The translations under genes were made by a program, and so were the position numbers. Of a stretch of DNA of 64,000 bases, positions 49,689 to 58,112 are shown piece after piece. The notes below the pieces were generated by a model, which saw only the letters and a program-made list of their open reading frames with translations, did no database searches and was not told the origin of the DNA. The DNA lies in NCBI GenBank assembly GCA_964654665.1, contig CAZZKV010000001.1, positions 62,001 to 126,000 on the forward strand, given 5' to 3'. Numbering within the stretch: the first letter of the stretch is position 1; every line of letters starts with the position of its first letter. This DNA is from CALCKU01 sp964654665 (GTDB taxonomy: Bacteria; Pseudomonadota; Alphaproteobacteria; Caulobacterales; Maricaulaceae).

Positions 49689-50726
49689 ATGAAAATTTCG
49701 ACATATATTCCATTTATATTTATTGGGTTTTTTATCCCCGATATGGCTTTGGCGAAGACATTTGACCTTGGCTCTGTCACAGTGGATGCTCGCGTGAATA
49801 TTGATTTGCAAGCAGCCTTAGTGTCAACCTCTGAAATGAGTTTAGCCGTACAAGAGAATATGGACTGGGCCGCGCGTCTAAAAATAAACCATAAGATTGA
49901 AAAAGATATCGACGTTGGATTTGTGATTAAGCTCGATCAGGATTTTGATGTTGATAGTGCATTCTCAATGCGCCGCGACGGTATTAATCGCCGCCTTACA
50001 TTTGGATATGCAAAGAGTAAATGGGGGGTAATGTCTATCGGAAATATGGCCGGCCAAGCGGATCGTTTGTCACTATATGCTCCGCGGATTGGAACCGGGC
50101 AAATTAGAGGGGATTTTTCGCGCTACATGGGGCGTTCGGCCCTTCTGACGGCTTATGATACGCAAAATGCGTTTAAACTCGATTATGTTACGCCCTCTGA
50201 TAAACCGATTGTTTTGGGCATATCCTATGCCCCCCAAACCCAAAATAACGCGACAGGCCAAATTCGCCAAAGAGACGCTTTTGAATTTGCGGCTCAAGGA
50301 AAAATTGCTCTGGATAATGACTGGACGCTCAAATCCAGCGCAGCCTATGTGACATCCGATAGTGCGTTGGATAATCGTCAAGATATCCAATCATGGGCCT
50401 TGGGGTTCGAATTTCAGAAGACGAAAAAATGGACTGTTTCGGGGGCTTATGTCTCGCGCGGTGATAGTGATAGTTCCGCCGGTTTGAATGAGAGGGAATT
50501 CAATGCCGGTATGCGCTATCGTAAAAAGAAATGGGGTGTGAGTGTATCTGCAGCCCGATTGTCCAGCACAAAAGAGCGGCGTAATACGCTTGGCGCTGGA
50601 GCTGAAATTAAAGTCAATAAACATATGAGACTGCGGATTGATGCCGTTGGTTTTCGTGCAGTAAAATCAGATAGAACCCGGCAAGATGGAATTGTCCTGC
50701 TTTCAGATATTCGGCTGAGTTATTAG
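49689..50726 (+). CDS. Outer-membrane porin-like protein, candidate polysaccharide export channel
   Basis: 345 residues. A Sec signal (1-22, cleaving after ALA) is followed by alternating beta strands in the style of general Gram-negative porins (VDARVNIDLQAALVS, GVMSIGNMAGQADRLSLYAP, FKLDYVTP, WALGFEFQKTKKWTVSGAYVSRGDSD) and ends in a strand with terminal aromatic residue (LLSDIRLSY), the usual outer-membrane assembly signal. The NMAGQADR segment matches Porin_4-type proteins. It is first in the operon with alg44 and alg8 homologues, the place where AlgE would be expected. Confidence 0.75.
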   Translation: MKISTYIPFIFIGFFIPDMALAKTFDLGSVTVDARVNIDLQAALVSTSEMSLAVQENMDWAARLKINHKIEKDIDVGFVIKLDQDFDVDSAFSMRRDGINRRLTFGYAKSKWGVMSIGNMAGQADRLSLYAPRIGTGQIRGDFSRYMGRSALLTAYDTQNAFKLDYVTPSDKPIVLGISYAPQTQNNATGQIRQRDAFEFAAQGKIALDNDWTLKSSAAYVTSDSALDNRQDIQSWALGFEFQKTKKWTVSGAYVSRGDSDSSAGLNEREFNAGMRYRKKKWGVSVSAARLSSTKERRNTLGAGAEIKVNKHMRLRIDAVGFRAVKSDRTRQDGIVLLSDIRLSY

Positions 50727-50731
50727 GCGTC

Positions 50732-52042
50732 ATGAAAATTTTAAGAGAACGCCCGGATCAAAGACGCCATCACCGCGTATCAGCCCCTTTATTTGTTACG
50801 CTTGGAGGGGAAACTCTTCGCGCAGACGACTGGAGTATTGGCGGTGTAAAAATCAGTAAGATCACGGATGTTTTACCAGAGCTTGGCCAAGATATTGACG
50901 TACAAATTACACTTCCGTTTCAAGGATTTGATATTCGGTTCTCATGCCCGTTTAAGGTGGTAAGGCGCGATGACAATACATCTATGATCGCCGGACAATT
51001 CATGGATTTGGGTGAACGTGAGCGGGACCTCATGGAGCATTTCATTGAAGACCTTATTCGGGGATGTATGTCTGAAACGCGGGATACAATTCAGCGTATT
51101 GATACGCCAGTTACGCCCATTTCGACAAAACCGGATGTTGATCCCGGCGTTATTATTCCGGTTAAACGTTGGTCACGTAAGACCATTATGATGTCTGGGT
51201 TTTACATTATGGCGGGGTTGCTTATTTTTAGTTATCTCGCCTTGCTTATTTTTACCAATTTTATTCGGCTGGAAGTGGATTCAGCGATTATCACCCGTCC
51301 CGTTATTGTGTCCAAAGCCTTGGCCGATGGTACCGTGGCAAAACATCATTTTCAGCCGGGGCAATCTGTCAAACAAGGTGCACTTATAACCGAACTGGCT
51401 ATTCCCAAATTAGAAAAAGATATGGATGAGGCCCGTGTTCAGGTTATGCGGTTTGAAGACTCTGTGGCCCGCGCCAAAAAGACTTTAGGTGATGCCAAGC
51501 GGGCCAATGCCTCCACGCTTAAAATATCAGCCCTTCGTATAAAACTTTCAAAAGAGGAAACTGAATTAAAAGCCACATTGATGCGCCAAAAAAACCTAAC
51601 CAACGCTTTGAAGCGGCTATATGTGAAAGCCCCTTTTGATGGAAAGGTTGTAGAAATCCGTAAACCCGAAGGTTCATCCGTTATATATAAAGAACCACTG
51701 TTGATTTTAGAAAAACAGGGTAAGCCGCTTATCGAGGCCTTTTTGACGCAAGCCGAAATTATGAAAATCGGACTTAATGATAAAGCACTAATTTACGTGC
51801 CCTCTCTTAAGTATAAAGCCGAAGCCAATATTCGTTCGGTTAACCGCACGTCGCGTAATTTGGATGAAGCTGCAAGCCGATATTTTTGGCAAGACCCTCA
51901 TGCAAAGACGGCGTCTGTTATCTTAGAGCTTTCAGGGTCGGACCAAGCGGTTAATTGGCCAGCGGGCTTACCAGCAACCGTGATGTTTAAACGTCGCCGC
52001 GATAACACGCCGATATTGACAGGTAATGATCATGGCCAATGA
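50732..52042 (+). CDS. Alg44-like PilZ and membrane-fusion protein
   Basis: 436 residues. An N-terminal PilZ domain (about 8-115) keeps both c-di-GMP motifs: RxxxR at R11-R15 and DxSxxG at D33-G38. A linker and one membrane helix (about 152-175) lead into a periplasmic HlyD-like region with biotinyl-lipoyl-type halves (VIVSKALADGTVAKHHFQPGQSVKQG and LYVKAPFDGKVVEIRKPEGSSV) around a coiled coil (about 225-290). This is the layout of Alg44, the c-di-GMP receptor that activates Alg8 and bridges to the export apparatus in Pseudomonas. It starts 5 bp after the porin gene and overlaps alg8. Confidence 0.88.
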   Translation: MKILRERPDQRRHHRVSAPLFVTLGGETLRADDWSIGGVKISKITDVLPELGQDIDVQITLPFQGFDIRFSCPFKVVRRDDNTSMIAGQFMDLGERERDLMEHFIEDLIRGCMSETRDTIQRIDTPVTPISTKPDVDPGVIIPVKRWSRKTIMMSGFYIMAGLLIFSYLALLIFTNFIRLEVDSAIITRPVIVSKALADGTVAKHHFQPGQSVKQGALITELAIPKLEKDMDEARVQVMRFEDSVARAKKTLGDAKRANASTLKISALRIKLSKEETELKATLMRQKNLTNALKRLYVKAPFDGKVVEIRKPEGSSVIYKEPLLILEKQGKPLIEAFLTQAEIMKIGLNDKALIYVPSLKYKAEANIRSVNRTSRNLDEAASRYFWQDPHAKTASVILELSGSDQAVNWPAGLPATVMFKRRRDNTPILTGNDHGQ

Positions 52043-53609
52043 GAATATTTTCGTTGATGATCCAACCCATTGGCCTAAGGGGTTTAAAAAATGGACACCC
52101 GTCGTTCTAATGCAACTTTCGCTATATGCGGGTCTTTGCATGATATTAGCCTTGAGTGTCCCCAATAGTTTTTGGGATAATGATCTACAAGAGGTTACAC
52201 TTGTTCTGGGCGGGTTAGGTATTTGGCGTTATGGTTGGTGGTTAACCCACGCTATTCGCGCGGCGATTTATGGTAAAATAATCTATCCGAAAATGCGCCG
52301 GCAAGCGGATGATATATGGCAATCAGGATGGCGACCTCGCCATCTGCATTTCATGATGACGACTTATAAAGAACATACGGACATCACGCAAAAAGTGGTG
52401 CGTTCGATTATCGCGTCTATTCGTAATTCGGGTGTTCCGGGCACGATCTGGCTGGGATCTAGCGTAAGATTTGATGAAGATGTGGTTATGCGCCAGTTAA
52501 AACTAGAAGCGCGCGATGTTGATATTACATTGCGTATCATTCGGCAAAATGTTTCGGGAAAACGAGCGGCCATCGGGTTAGTCCTGCGGGCCATGTCGCG
52601 TTTACCGGTTCAAGATGATGATTTGATCACCTTTATGGATGGTGATTTTATAATTGCCCCTGGAGCTATTGAAAAATGCATGACACTGTTCAAACTCCGC
52701 CCCAGCCTTCAGGCCTGCACAACGGATGAAGAGGTTATTTGTATCGGGCCCAAATGGATTAGTACATGGCTTGAGATGCGCTTCTCGCAACGTCGATTGG
52801 CTATGCAATCCCATGCTCTTTCAAAACGGGTTCTAACGTTAACCGGACGCATGTCCGTTTTTCGAGCCAAACATCTTTTGAAAAACGAATTTATCAGAAC
52901 ATTGGAAGCGGATCATCTCACACATTGGTTATGGGGAAATTTTCGATTTTTATCCGGTGATGATAAAAGCACTTGGTATTATTTGCTCGGCCAAGAGGCT
53001 GAGATGCTCTATGTGCCAGATGCCTTGGGCTATACAGTCGAAGTTATAGACGGGTCAGGTATGGACCGTATGGTGCAGAATTTTCGCCGGTGGTCCGGTA
53101 ATATGCTGCGCAATGGTATGAGAGCCATTCAGTATGGCCCGCGCCGAATGCCGTTTTTTATTTGGTGGTGTCTTGTCGATCAACGTCTCTCTATGTGGAC
53201 AATGTTGGTCAGTCCTATGCTCGCTTTGATTTCAACGTTTTTATATGGCATGTCTTTCTTCATTGCCTATATTTTGTTTATTGCTGTTAGTCGTCTCGCA
53301 TTATCTGTTTTTCTCTATGCCTATGCCCGACAAGTATCTATCGCATATCCGGCTATTCTCTATTTTAACCAACTGATTAATGCCTCAGTTAAAGTCTATT
53401 GTATTTGGCGTCTATCCAAACAGCGCTGGAGTAACCGGGGTAATCAAACGGCAGGTATGAATGGATCCGATCTTATTGAAAAATGCCGTAATGGCATGGC
53501 CTTTTACTGCACAGTCTTTTCCGTGGCCTGTTTAGCCTTGGGAACAATTATATATGCTGATCTCTTTAGTTTGCCTGATATGAATAGTTTGAGATTGTTG
53601 CGTAGTTAA
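52032..53609 (+). CDS. Alg8-like mannuronan synthase glycosyltransferase
   Basis: 525 residues from ATG 52032 (AGGT 8 bp upstream); an ATG at 52026 is too close to that site. Two N-terminal membrane helices, then a GT2 domain with MTTYKEHTD, DGD at 203-205 (metal/nucleotide binding), the acceptor-site region FLSGDDKSTWYYLLGQEAEMLYVPDALGYTVE and the processivity motif QNFRRW, then three or four C-terminal helices. LSGDDKSTW and DQRLSMWTMLVSP are Alg8-like. It should polymerise GDP-mannuronate into the periplasm with the PilZ partner. Overlaps alg44 by 11 bp. Confidence 0.9.
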   Translation: MANENIFVDDPTHWPKGFKKWTPVVLMQLSLYAGLCMILALSVPNSFWDNDLQEVTLVLGGLGIWRYGWWLTHAIRAAIYGKIIYPKMRRQADDIWQSGWRPRHLHFMMTTYKEHTDITQKVVRSIIASIRNSGVPGTIWLGSSVRFDEDVVMRQLKLEARDVDITLRIIRQNVSGKRAAIGLVLRAMSRLPVQDDDLITFMDGDFIIAPGAIEKCMTLFKLRPSLQACTTDEEVICIGPKWISTWLEMRFSQRRLAMQSHALSKRVLTLTGRMSVFRAKHLLKNEFIRTLEADHLTHWLWGNFRFLSGDDKSTWYYLLGQEAEMLYVPDALGYTVEVIDGSGMDRMVQNFRRWSGNMLRNGMRAIQYGPRRMPFFIWWCLVDQRLSMWTMLVSPMLALISTFLYGMSFFIAYILFIAVSRLALSVFLYAYARQVSIAYPAILYFNQLINASVKVYCIWRLSKQRWSNRGNQTAGMNGSDLIEKCRNGMAFYCTVFSVACLALGTIIYADLFSLPDMNSLRLLRS

Positions 53610-53615
53610 AAGCTG

Positions 53616-53737
53616 ATTTGCAATATCAAAAATACATTTTCCTTTTGCAAAACAGCGTAGAAATTAACACCCTGTTAATCATTTAAGTCATTGTTTTAAT
53701 AGGATAGTTAATTTTATAACTTGGCATATGGCTTGCG
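53616..53737 (+). promoter_or_regulatory. Sigma54-type promoter P3 with activator boxes and CtrA-like site
   Basis: ATTTGCAAT at 53616-53624 and TTTTGCAAAA at 53643-53652, then TTAA-N7-TTAA at about 53664-53678 (CtrA-like), then TTAATCATTTAAGTCATTG at 53675-53693. The promoter has GG at 53723-53724, 10 bases, GC at 53735-53736 (TTGGCAT...TTGCG). It precedes the algJ-like and algI genes. Confidence 0.72.
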
Positions 53738-53770
53738 ACGCAATGGGTATAATTATTGTGGAGGCAGGAT

Positions 53771-54946
53771 ATGACAATATTAAAGTTAAAACAGACAATT
53801 GTGTTAGGGGGTTCTGTTCTGGCAGGATTTTCTGTTATGTTGGGGGCTATTCATGCGGCGACACCGCATTATGCCCCTAAAAATCCTAAAGATATAATGC
53901 GAGCCAAAAATGCTTTTACGGCGCTCTCGCATGGCGAAGCAGAAATTGTCGCTATTGGTACCAGTCATATTTACCGCGGATTTGATCCGATTGTATTTGA
54001 AACTCTAACGGGGCGGACAGCGTATAATTTATCATTCAATGGAATGAGTGCTGCGGAAATGGATCATATGGTTACGCTTGTTGCAAAAAATGCCAACCGT
54101 ATTGGGACACGCCATGTCATATTAGAAGGGCGAGGATTTCAAACCATAAATGTTAAAAACCTTAAAACAGATCGTATTGTGATATCCGCAGACCGGCGCG
54201 GGTGGTCTTTGCAAAACCCTGTCCCGTTTACGGTTGCCGATTTCAAATTATGGAGCCCAAGACTGTCTTATTTCTTGGCAATATCCAAATTTCAGCGCTA
54301 TGACTTTAATACGCGATCACTTGATTATGAAGCGATTATCAAGCGGGCTAATACGCGTAGGAATGTATTGAAAAACCAAGGTATTGTGTTTCCAGGCAAT
54401 TCGCCGCTTAAGAAAGCGATACGGCAAGCGAAATCTGATTTTTCACATATAAAGTTTAAAGGACATGGTCGTCAAACCCGTGAAATCAAAGATGAGGCGC
54501 GCTCGGATATAGCTGAAAAATACGGGCGATTATCATTAAAAAATATGAGCAAGACGCCGCTATCCTATGCGGAAACCAAACATTATCGTACTATGATAGA
54601 TAAGCTGGCCAAACAGGGAATAAAAACACATATTGTCCTGCCGCCAACAATATCGCCAGAATGGACCCGTACGCATGATAAGTTTCTTCATGCCAAAAAG
54701 GCTGGGTTAAGGCATATTCCGCTTTATGATTTCCGCATTAAAAACTATCGCGAAACATTTAAAAACCTCTCATTATGGGCGGATCATGGCCATTTAAACG
54801 TCAATGGTAGTAAAATCTTCTCAACTTTACTCGCAGGACATTTTAAACGGCCTCAAAAAAACCAGCCCGCGTTGATCGCGCAAACTGACCTTACGGATCA
54901 GCTTAGTGCGAAAATTCTTCCGAAATCTGATTGTGAGGTGAATTAG
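53771..54946 (+). CDS. AlgJ/AlgX/DltD-like SGNH-fold protein
   Basis: 391 residues from ATG 53771, which has GGAGG 6-7 bp upstream. The N-terminus is a signal anchor or signal peptide (to about 30). The nucleophile-side motif is IGTSHIYRGFDP (63-74), and the D-x-x-H pair is probably in WADHGHLNVNGS near 340, as in AlgJ/AlgX and DltD proteins, which move acetyl groups onto polymers outside the cytoplasm. It is coupled to algI, 2 bp downstream, so O-acetylation of the polysaccharide is the likely job. Confidence 0.85.
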   Translation: MTILKLKQTIVLGGSVLAGFSVMLGAIHAATPHYAPKNPKDIMRAKNAFTALSHGEAEIVAIGTSHIYRGFDPIVFETLTGRTAYNLSFNGMSAAEMDHMVTLVAKNANRIGTRHVILEGRGFQTINVKNLKTDRIVISADRRGWSLQNPVPFTVADFKLWSPRLSYFLAISKFQRYDFNTRSLDYEAIIKRANTRRNVLKNQGIVFPGNSPLKKAIRQAKSDFSHIKFKGHGRQTREIKDEARSDIAEKYGRLSLKNMSKTPLSYAETKHYRTMIDKLAKQGIKTHIVLPPTISPEWTRTHDKFLHAKKAGLRHIPLYDFRIKNYRETFKNLSLWADHGHLNVNGSKIFSTLLAGHFKRPQKNQPALIAQTDLTDQLSAKILPKSDCEVN

Positions 54947-54948
54947 TC

Positions 54949-56352
54949 ATGGTCTTCACACAACCCATATATTTTCTTTTCTTTGCGATAGTTTTTTGCA
55001 CGTTTTGGGGATTAAAGTCCCACTTTTGGCGCAAAGTCACATTGCTTATTAGCAGTCTTGTTTTTTATGCTTGGTGGGATGTTCGGTTTCTCGCGCTTAT
55101 CATTTTTGTTATTGGAACAACCTATAGTGCCTCAAAATTCATGGGCACAACAGAGAATAAAGTGCATCGGAAATTCGCGGCTACCTTATCTATTACCGCG
55201 GCATTAGGGGTTCTGGCCGTTTTTAAATATTTCGGCTTCTTTATGGAGAGCGTCAATTCCGCTCTTAATTTAGCAGGCCAAGAAACACTGTCTGTAACCC
55301 TTAAAATTCTGCTGCCCGTCGGAATTAGTTTTTATACCTTTCAAGCTATTTCTTATACGGTTGATGTTTATAAGCGGAAATTATCTCCCAATGTACCTTT
55401 GCTGGATTATGCGACCTATGTTGCGTTTTTCCCGCAATTGGTTGCTGGTCCTGTTGTACGGCCTCAGACGTTTTTGCCGCAAATAGCAACGCCGCGAGTG
55501 TTTAACTGGCAGATGCTGCGTCCTTACATATTTATGTTTATGGTTGGGTATTTTAAGAAGGCCTGCCTAGCTGATAACATCGCTATATTGATTGACCCAG
55601 TTTATGCTACGCCTGAAATTTATAATACCGCAACGCTTTATCTCACCGCCTTTTTGTATTCTGTTCAAATTTATTGCGACTTCTCCGGATATACGGATAT
55701 GGCCATAGCATCGGCCGGTCTTTTAGGTTTTCGACTGCGTCTGAATTTTATGTTCCCGTATTTCTCAAAAAATATTCAATTATTTTGGCGCCGCTGGCAT
55801 ATCTCATTGTCGTCTTGGTTGCGGGATTACCTTTACATTGCTATGGGCGGAAATCGGGGCGGTAAATTTAATATGTACCGTAATTTAATGCTAACAATGG
55901 TCTTGGGGGGCTTATGGCATGGAGCAGGTTGGAATTTTATTATTTGGGGCTTTTTCCATGGAGCCGCTTTGATTGCGACTCGGTTTATACGGTTGCCCCA
56001 ATTTGAAAATATCCCGCAATTTGTTATGGATGGTGTCGGAATTATATTAACCTTTATCTTCGTTAGTTTTTTGTGGATATTCTTCCGTGCACAAAGTTTT
56101 GCACAAAGCTTCGATTTTATCCAAGGGCTTATTGTTGGGAGAACAGGTTTGACAATTGAAATGGGGCCGGTTCTTTTAGCAACTTTGACCGGTGCAATTT
56201 TGTTTCATATCTATAATGCAGTTGATCATCCTGCGAAATATTTAGGGCGTATTAAACGGCCTGTTTATGGCTTTGGGCTGGGTGCGATGGCTTCCTTACT
56301 TATTGCTTTAACTGCCGCGACCCAACAGCCCTTTATATATTTCCAGTTCTAA
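54949..56352 (+). CDS. algI: AlgI-like MBOAT O-acyltransferase
   Basis: 467 residues with about ten membrane helices. The family signatures are present: LPVGISFYTFQAISYTVDVYK, FFPQLVAGPVVRP, IYCDFSGYTDMAIAS (244-254), FWRRWHISLSSWLRDYLYIAMGGNRGG and the catalytic His H324 in GLWHGAGWNF. AlgI brings acetyl groups across the inner membrane for transfer to alginate by AlgJ/AlgX. It lies 2 bp after the algJ-like gene and is followed by a terminator. Confidence 0.93.
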   Translation: MVFTQPIYFLFFAIVFCTFWGLKSHFWRKVTLLISSLVFYAWWDVRFLALIIFVIGTTYSASKFMGTTENKVHRKFAATLSITAALGVLAVFKYFGFFMESVNSALNLAGQETLSVTLKILLPVGISFYTFQAISYTVDVYKRKLSPNVPLLDYATYVAFFPQLVAGPVVRPQTFLPQIATPRVFNWQMLRPYIFMFMVGYFKKACLADNIAILIDPVYATPEIYNTATLYLTAFLYSVQIYCDFSGYTDMAIASAGLLGFRLRLNFMFPYFSKNIQLFWRRWHISLSSWLRDYLYIAMGGNRGGKFNMYRNLMLTMVLGGLWHGAGWNFIIWGFFHGAALIATRFIRLPQFENIPQFVMDGVGIILTFIFVSFLWIFFRAQSFAQSFDFIQGLIVGRTGLTIEMGPVLLATLTGAILFHIYNAVDHPAKYLGRIKRPVYGFGLGAMASLLIALTAATQQPFIYFQF

Positions 56353-56399
56353 CAAGATTTCGGTATTGGTCCTGCCCCACATTGACCAAGCCGGATAGG

Positions 56400-56430
56400 A
56401 CCCGTCCTTCAAATGAAGGGCGGGTTTTTT
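56400..56430 (+). terminator. Intrinsic terminator after algI
   Basis: An 11-bp stem ACCCGTCCTTC/GAAGGGCGGGT (one G-T pair), loop AAAT, then T5-T6. It separates algI from algD, so algD is its own transcription unit under P4. Confidence 0.9.
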
Positions 56431-56462
56431 ATGAATGGCAGAGTGAAAATTTATATTTTCAT

Positions 56463-56556
56463 TTTGCAATTTCAATAAAAATTAAGACGGTGTTAATTAT
56501 ATAAGCTATTGTTTTATATGCAAAAAAATATCATCTTCTTGGCATGAACATTGAAA
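56463..56556 (+). promoter_or_regulatory. Sigma54-type promoter P4 with activator boxes and CtrA-like site
   Basis: TTTGCAAT at 56463-56470, TTAA-N7-TTAA at about 56482-56496, TTAATTATATAAGCTATTG at 56493-56511, and TTGGCATG with GG at 56541-56542, 10 bases, GA at 56553-56554 (consensus GC). It precedes algD. The 19-bp motif is 39-40 bp from the -24 GG, as in P1 and P3. Confidence 0.65.
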
Positions 56557-56592
56557 GGATTATTGCAACAGCATTCACCTTAGGAGATTATA

Positions 56593-58002
56593 ATGCTCGC
56601 AATAGAACAAAATTTAGCTATCGCTAATGATCGTCAATTTTACCCACAAATTGTTGAAAAAAAGAAAGCCCGTATCAGTGTATGTGGATTGGGATATGTT
56701 GGTATTGTAACCACTGGATGTCTTTCGGATTTAGGTCATGAAGTCATTGGCGTGGATACGGATCCACGCAAATTGAAAATGGTTTCAACAGGCGAGTCTC
56801 CTATTTCAGAACCGGGGTTGACACGTTTATTGACGACCGGTGTCAAAAAGGAAAAAGTGACTGTTAGCGGTAGTTTAATGCGCGCTATATGGGATACGGA
56901 TGTCACATTTGTCTCCGTTGGTACGCCAACAGCAGAAGGCGGTGGTTGTGATATGTCAGCCGTTATTTCTGTTTCGCGCCAAATGGGAATGGCCTTGCAG
57001 GCCAAAAAAGATTTTCATGTTATTGTTATGCGCTGTTCCGTACCTCCGGGAACAACATTAGGTCTTATGCGTACAATTTTGGAAACAGAATCGGGCAAAA
57101 CAATGGGAGTCGATTTTGGCTTGAGTTTTAATCCCGAGTTTTTGCGCGAGGGTACAGCCATTGAAGATTTTCATACACCCCCTAAAACTGTGATTGGTGT
57201 GAGCGATGAACGGACAGGTGATATTTTGAGTGAAATTTATTATCCTGTTGATTCCAAGCCAATTATTACATCGATTCCTAATGCAGAGATGGTCAAATAT
57301 ATTGATAATGTTTGGCATGCTACAAAGGTAACTTTTGCCAATGAAGTCGGACGGCTGTGCAAGCCATTGGATGTCGATAGCCATGCAGTGATGGATATTT
57401 TTATTCAAGATACAAAATTGAATTTATCGTCTTATTATCTGAAACCGGGATTTGCATTTGGTGGGTCGTGCTTGCCCAAAGAAGTAAGGGCTGTCGAGCA
57501 TATGGCTCGTGATATGGGCGTGAGTTGCCCGTTGATCGAAAGTTTAACGACCTCTAATTTAACGCAAATCGAACACGCCATTGACATGACCCTTCAACAA
57601 GCGCCTGAAAATGTTGCTGTTCTTGGGGTTGCGTTCAAACCAGATACGGATGATCTACGCGAGAGTCCCATCCTGCAAGTAATGTATCATTTGATCGAAC
57701 AAGGGATCACGGTGAATGCTTTTGACGAATGCGTTGTCACGGATGAACGTCTCGAAGGTCAATTTGAATATATTAAACATGCCCAACCTGAATTACGGGG
57801 ATTAATTGATAATTTGGATAGCATCATGACCGATGATCCTAGCTCTATGCTTGAACAATCTGATTGTATTATTATAGCTCAAAAAACCCCGGAAATCATT
57901 CGGTTGATGACTACAATTCCCGCAGGTACACCAGTTATAGATTTGGTTCGCCTCTATAAAGAAACTCCCACAGATAAAGCTTACCATGGAATTGGTTGGT
58001 AG
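56593..58002 (+). CDS. algD: GDP-mannose 6-dehydrogenase (AlgD)
   Basis: 469 residues. After a 26-residue extension, the NAD fold CGLGYVG is at 31-37. The family-specific stretch DNVWHATKVTFANEVGRLC (238-256) and IQDTKLNLSSYYLKPGFAFGGSCLPKEVRA with catalytic C293 match Pseudomonas AlgD closely, as do FKPDTDDLRESP and the C-terminal G-I-G-W. These features favour GDP-mannose over UDP-glucose as substrate. It makes GDP-mannuronate, the precursor for the Alg8-like enzyme. TTAGGAG is well placed before the ATG, which supports the extended start. Confidence 0.93.
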   Translation: MLAIEQNLAIANDRQFYPQIVEKKKARISVCGLGYVGIVTTGCLSDLGHEVIGVDTDPRKLKMVSTGESPISEPGLTRLLTTGVKKEKVTVSGSLMRAIWDTDVTFVSVGTPTAEGGGCDMSAVISVSRQMGMALQAKKDFHVIVMRCSVPPGTTLGLMRTILETESGKTMGVDFGLSFNPEFLREGTAIEDFHTPPKTVIGVSDERTGDILSEIYYPVDSKPIITSIPNAEMVKYIDNVWHATKVTFANEVGRLCKPLDVDSHAVMDIFIQDTKLNLSSYYLKPGFAFGGSCLPKEVRAVEHMARDMGVSCPLIESLTTSNLTQIEHAIDMTLQQAPENVAVLGVAFKPDTDDLRESPILQVMYHLIEQGITVNAFDECVVTDERLEGQFEYIKHAQPELRGLIDNLDSIMTDDPSSMLEQSDCIIIAQKTPEIIRLMTTIPAGTPVIDLVRLYKETPTDKAYHGIGW

Positions 58003-58013
58003 TATCTTACCTT

Positions 58014-58066
58014 GGCTATGAGATTCATATTCATCATCCCGCGAATCTCATAGCCACTTTTATTTT
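58014..58066 (+). terminator. Intrinsic terminator after algD
   Basis: Perfect 13-bp stem GGCTATGAGATTC (58014-58026) with GAATCTCATAGCC (58043-58055), a 16-base loop, then ACTTTTATTTT. Confidence 0.88.
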
Positions 58067-58112
58067 ACAAGGCGTTATGAAAGATAGGCGCCTTATTTTT
58101 GGGACTGTTAAA

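Noticed and set aside
53641..53652. TTTTGCAAAA as part of a transcription terminator
   Set aside because: No GC-rich stem or T tract; fits better as a repeat of the TTTGCAAT box.
56593..58002. UDP-glucose dehydrogenase as alternative name
   Set aside because: The NVWHATKVTFANE and C-terminal segments follow AlgD more closely, and neighbours are alginate-type genes.
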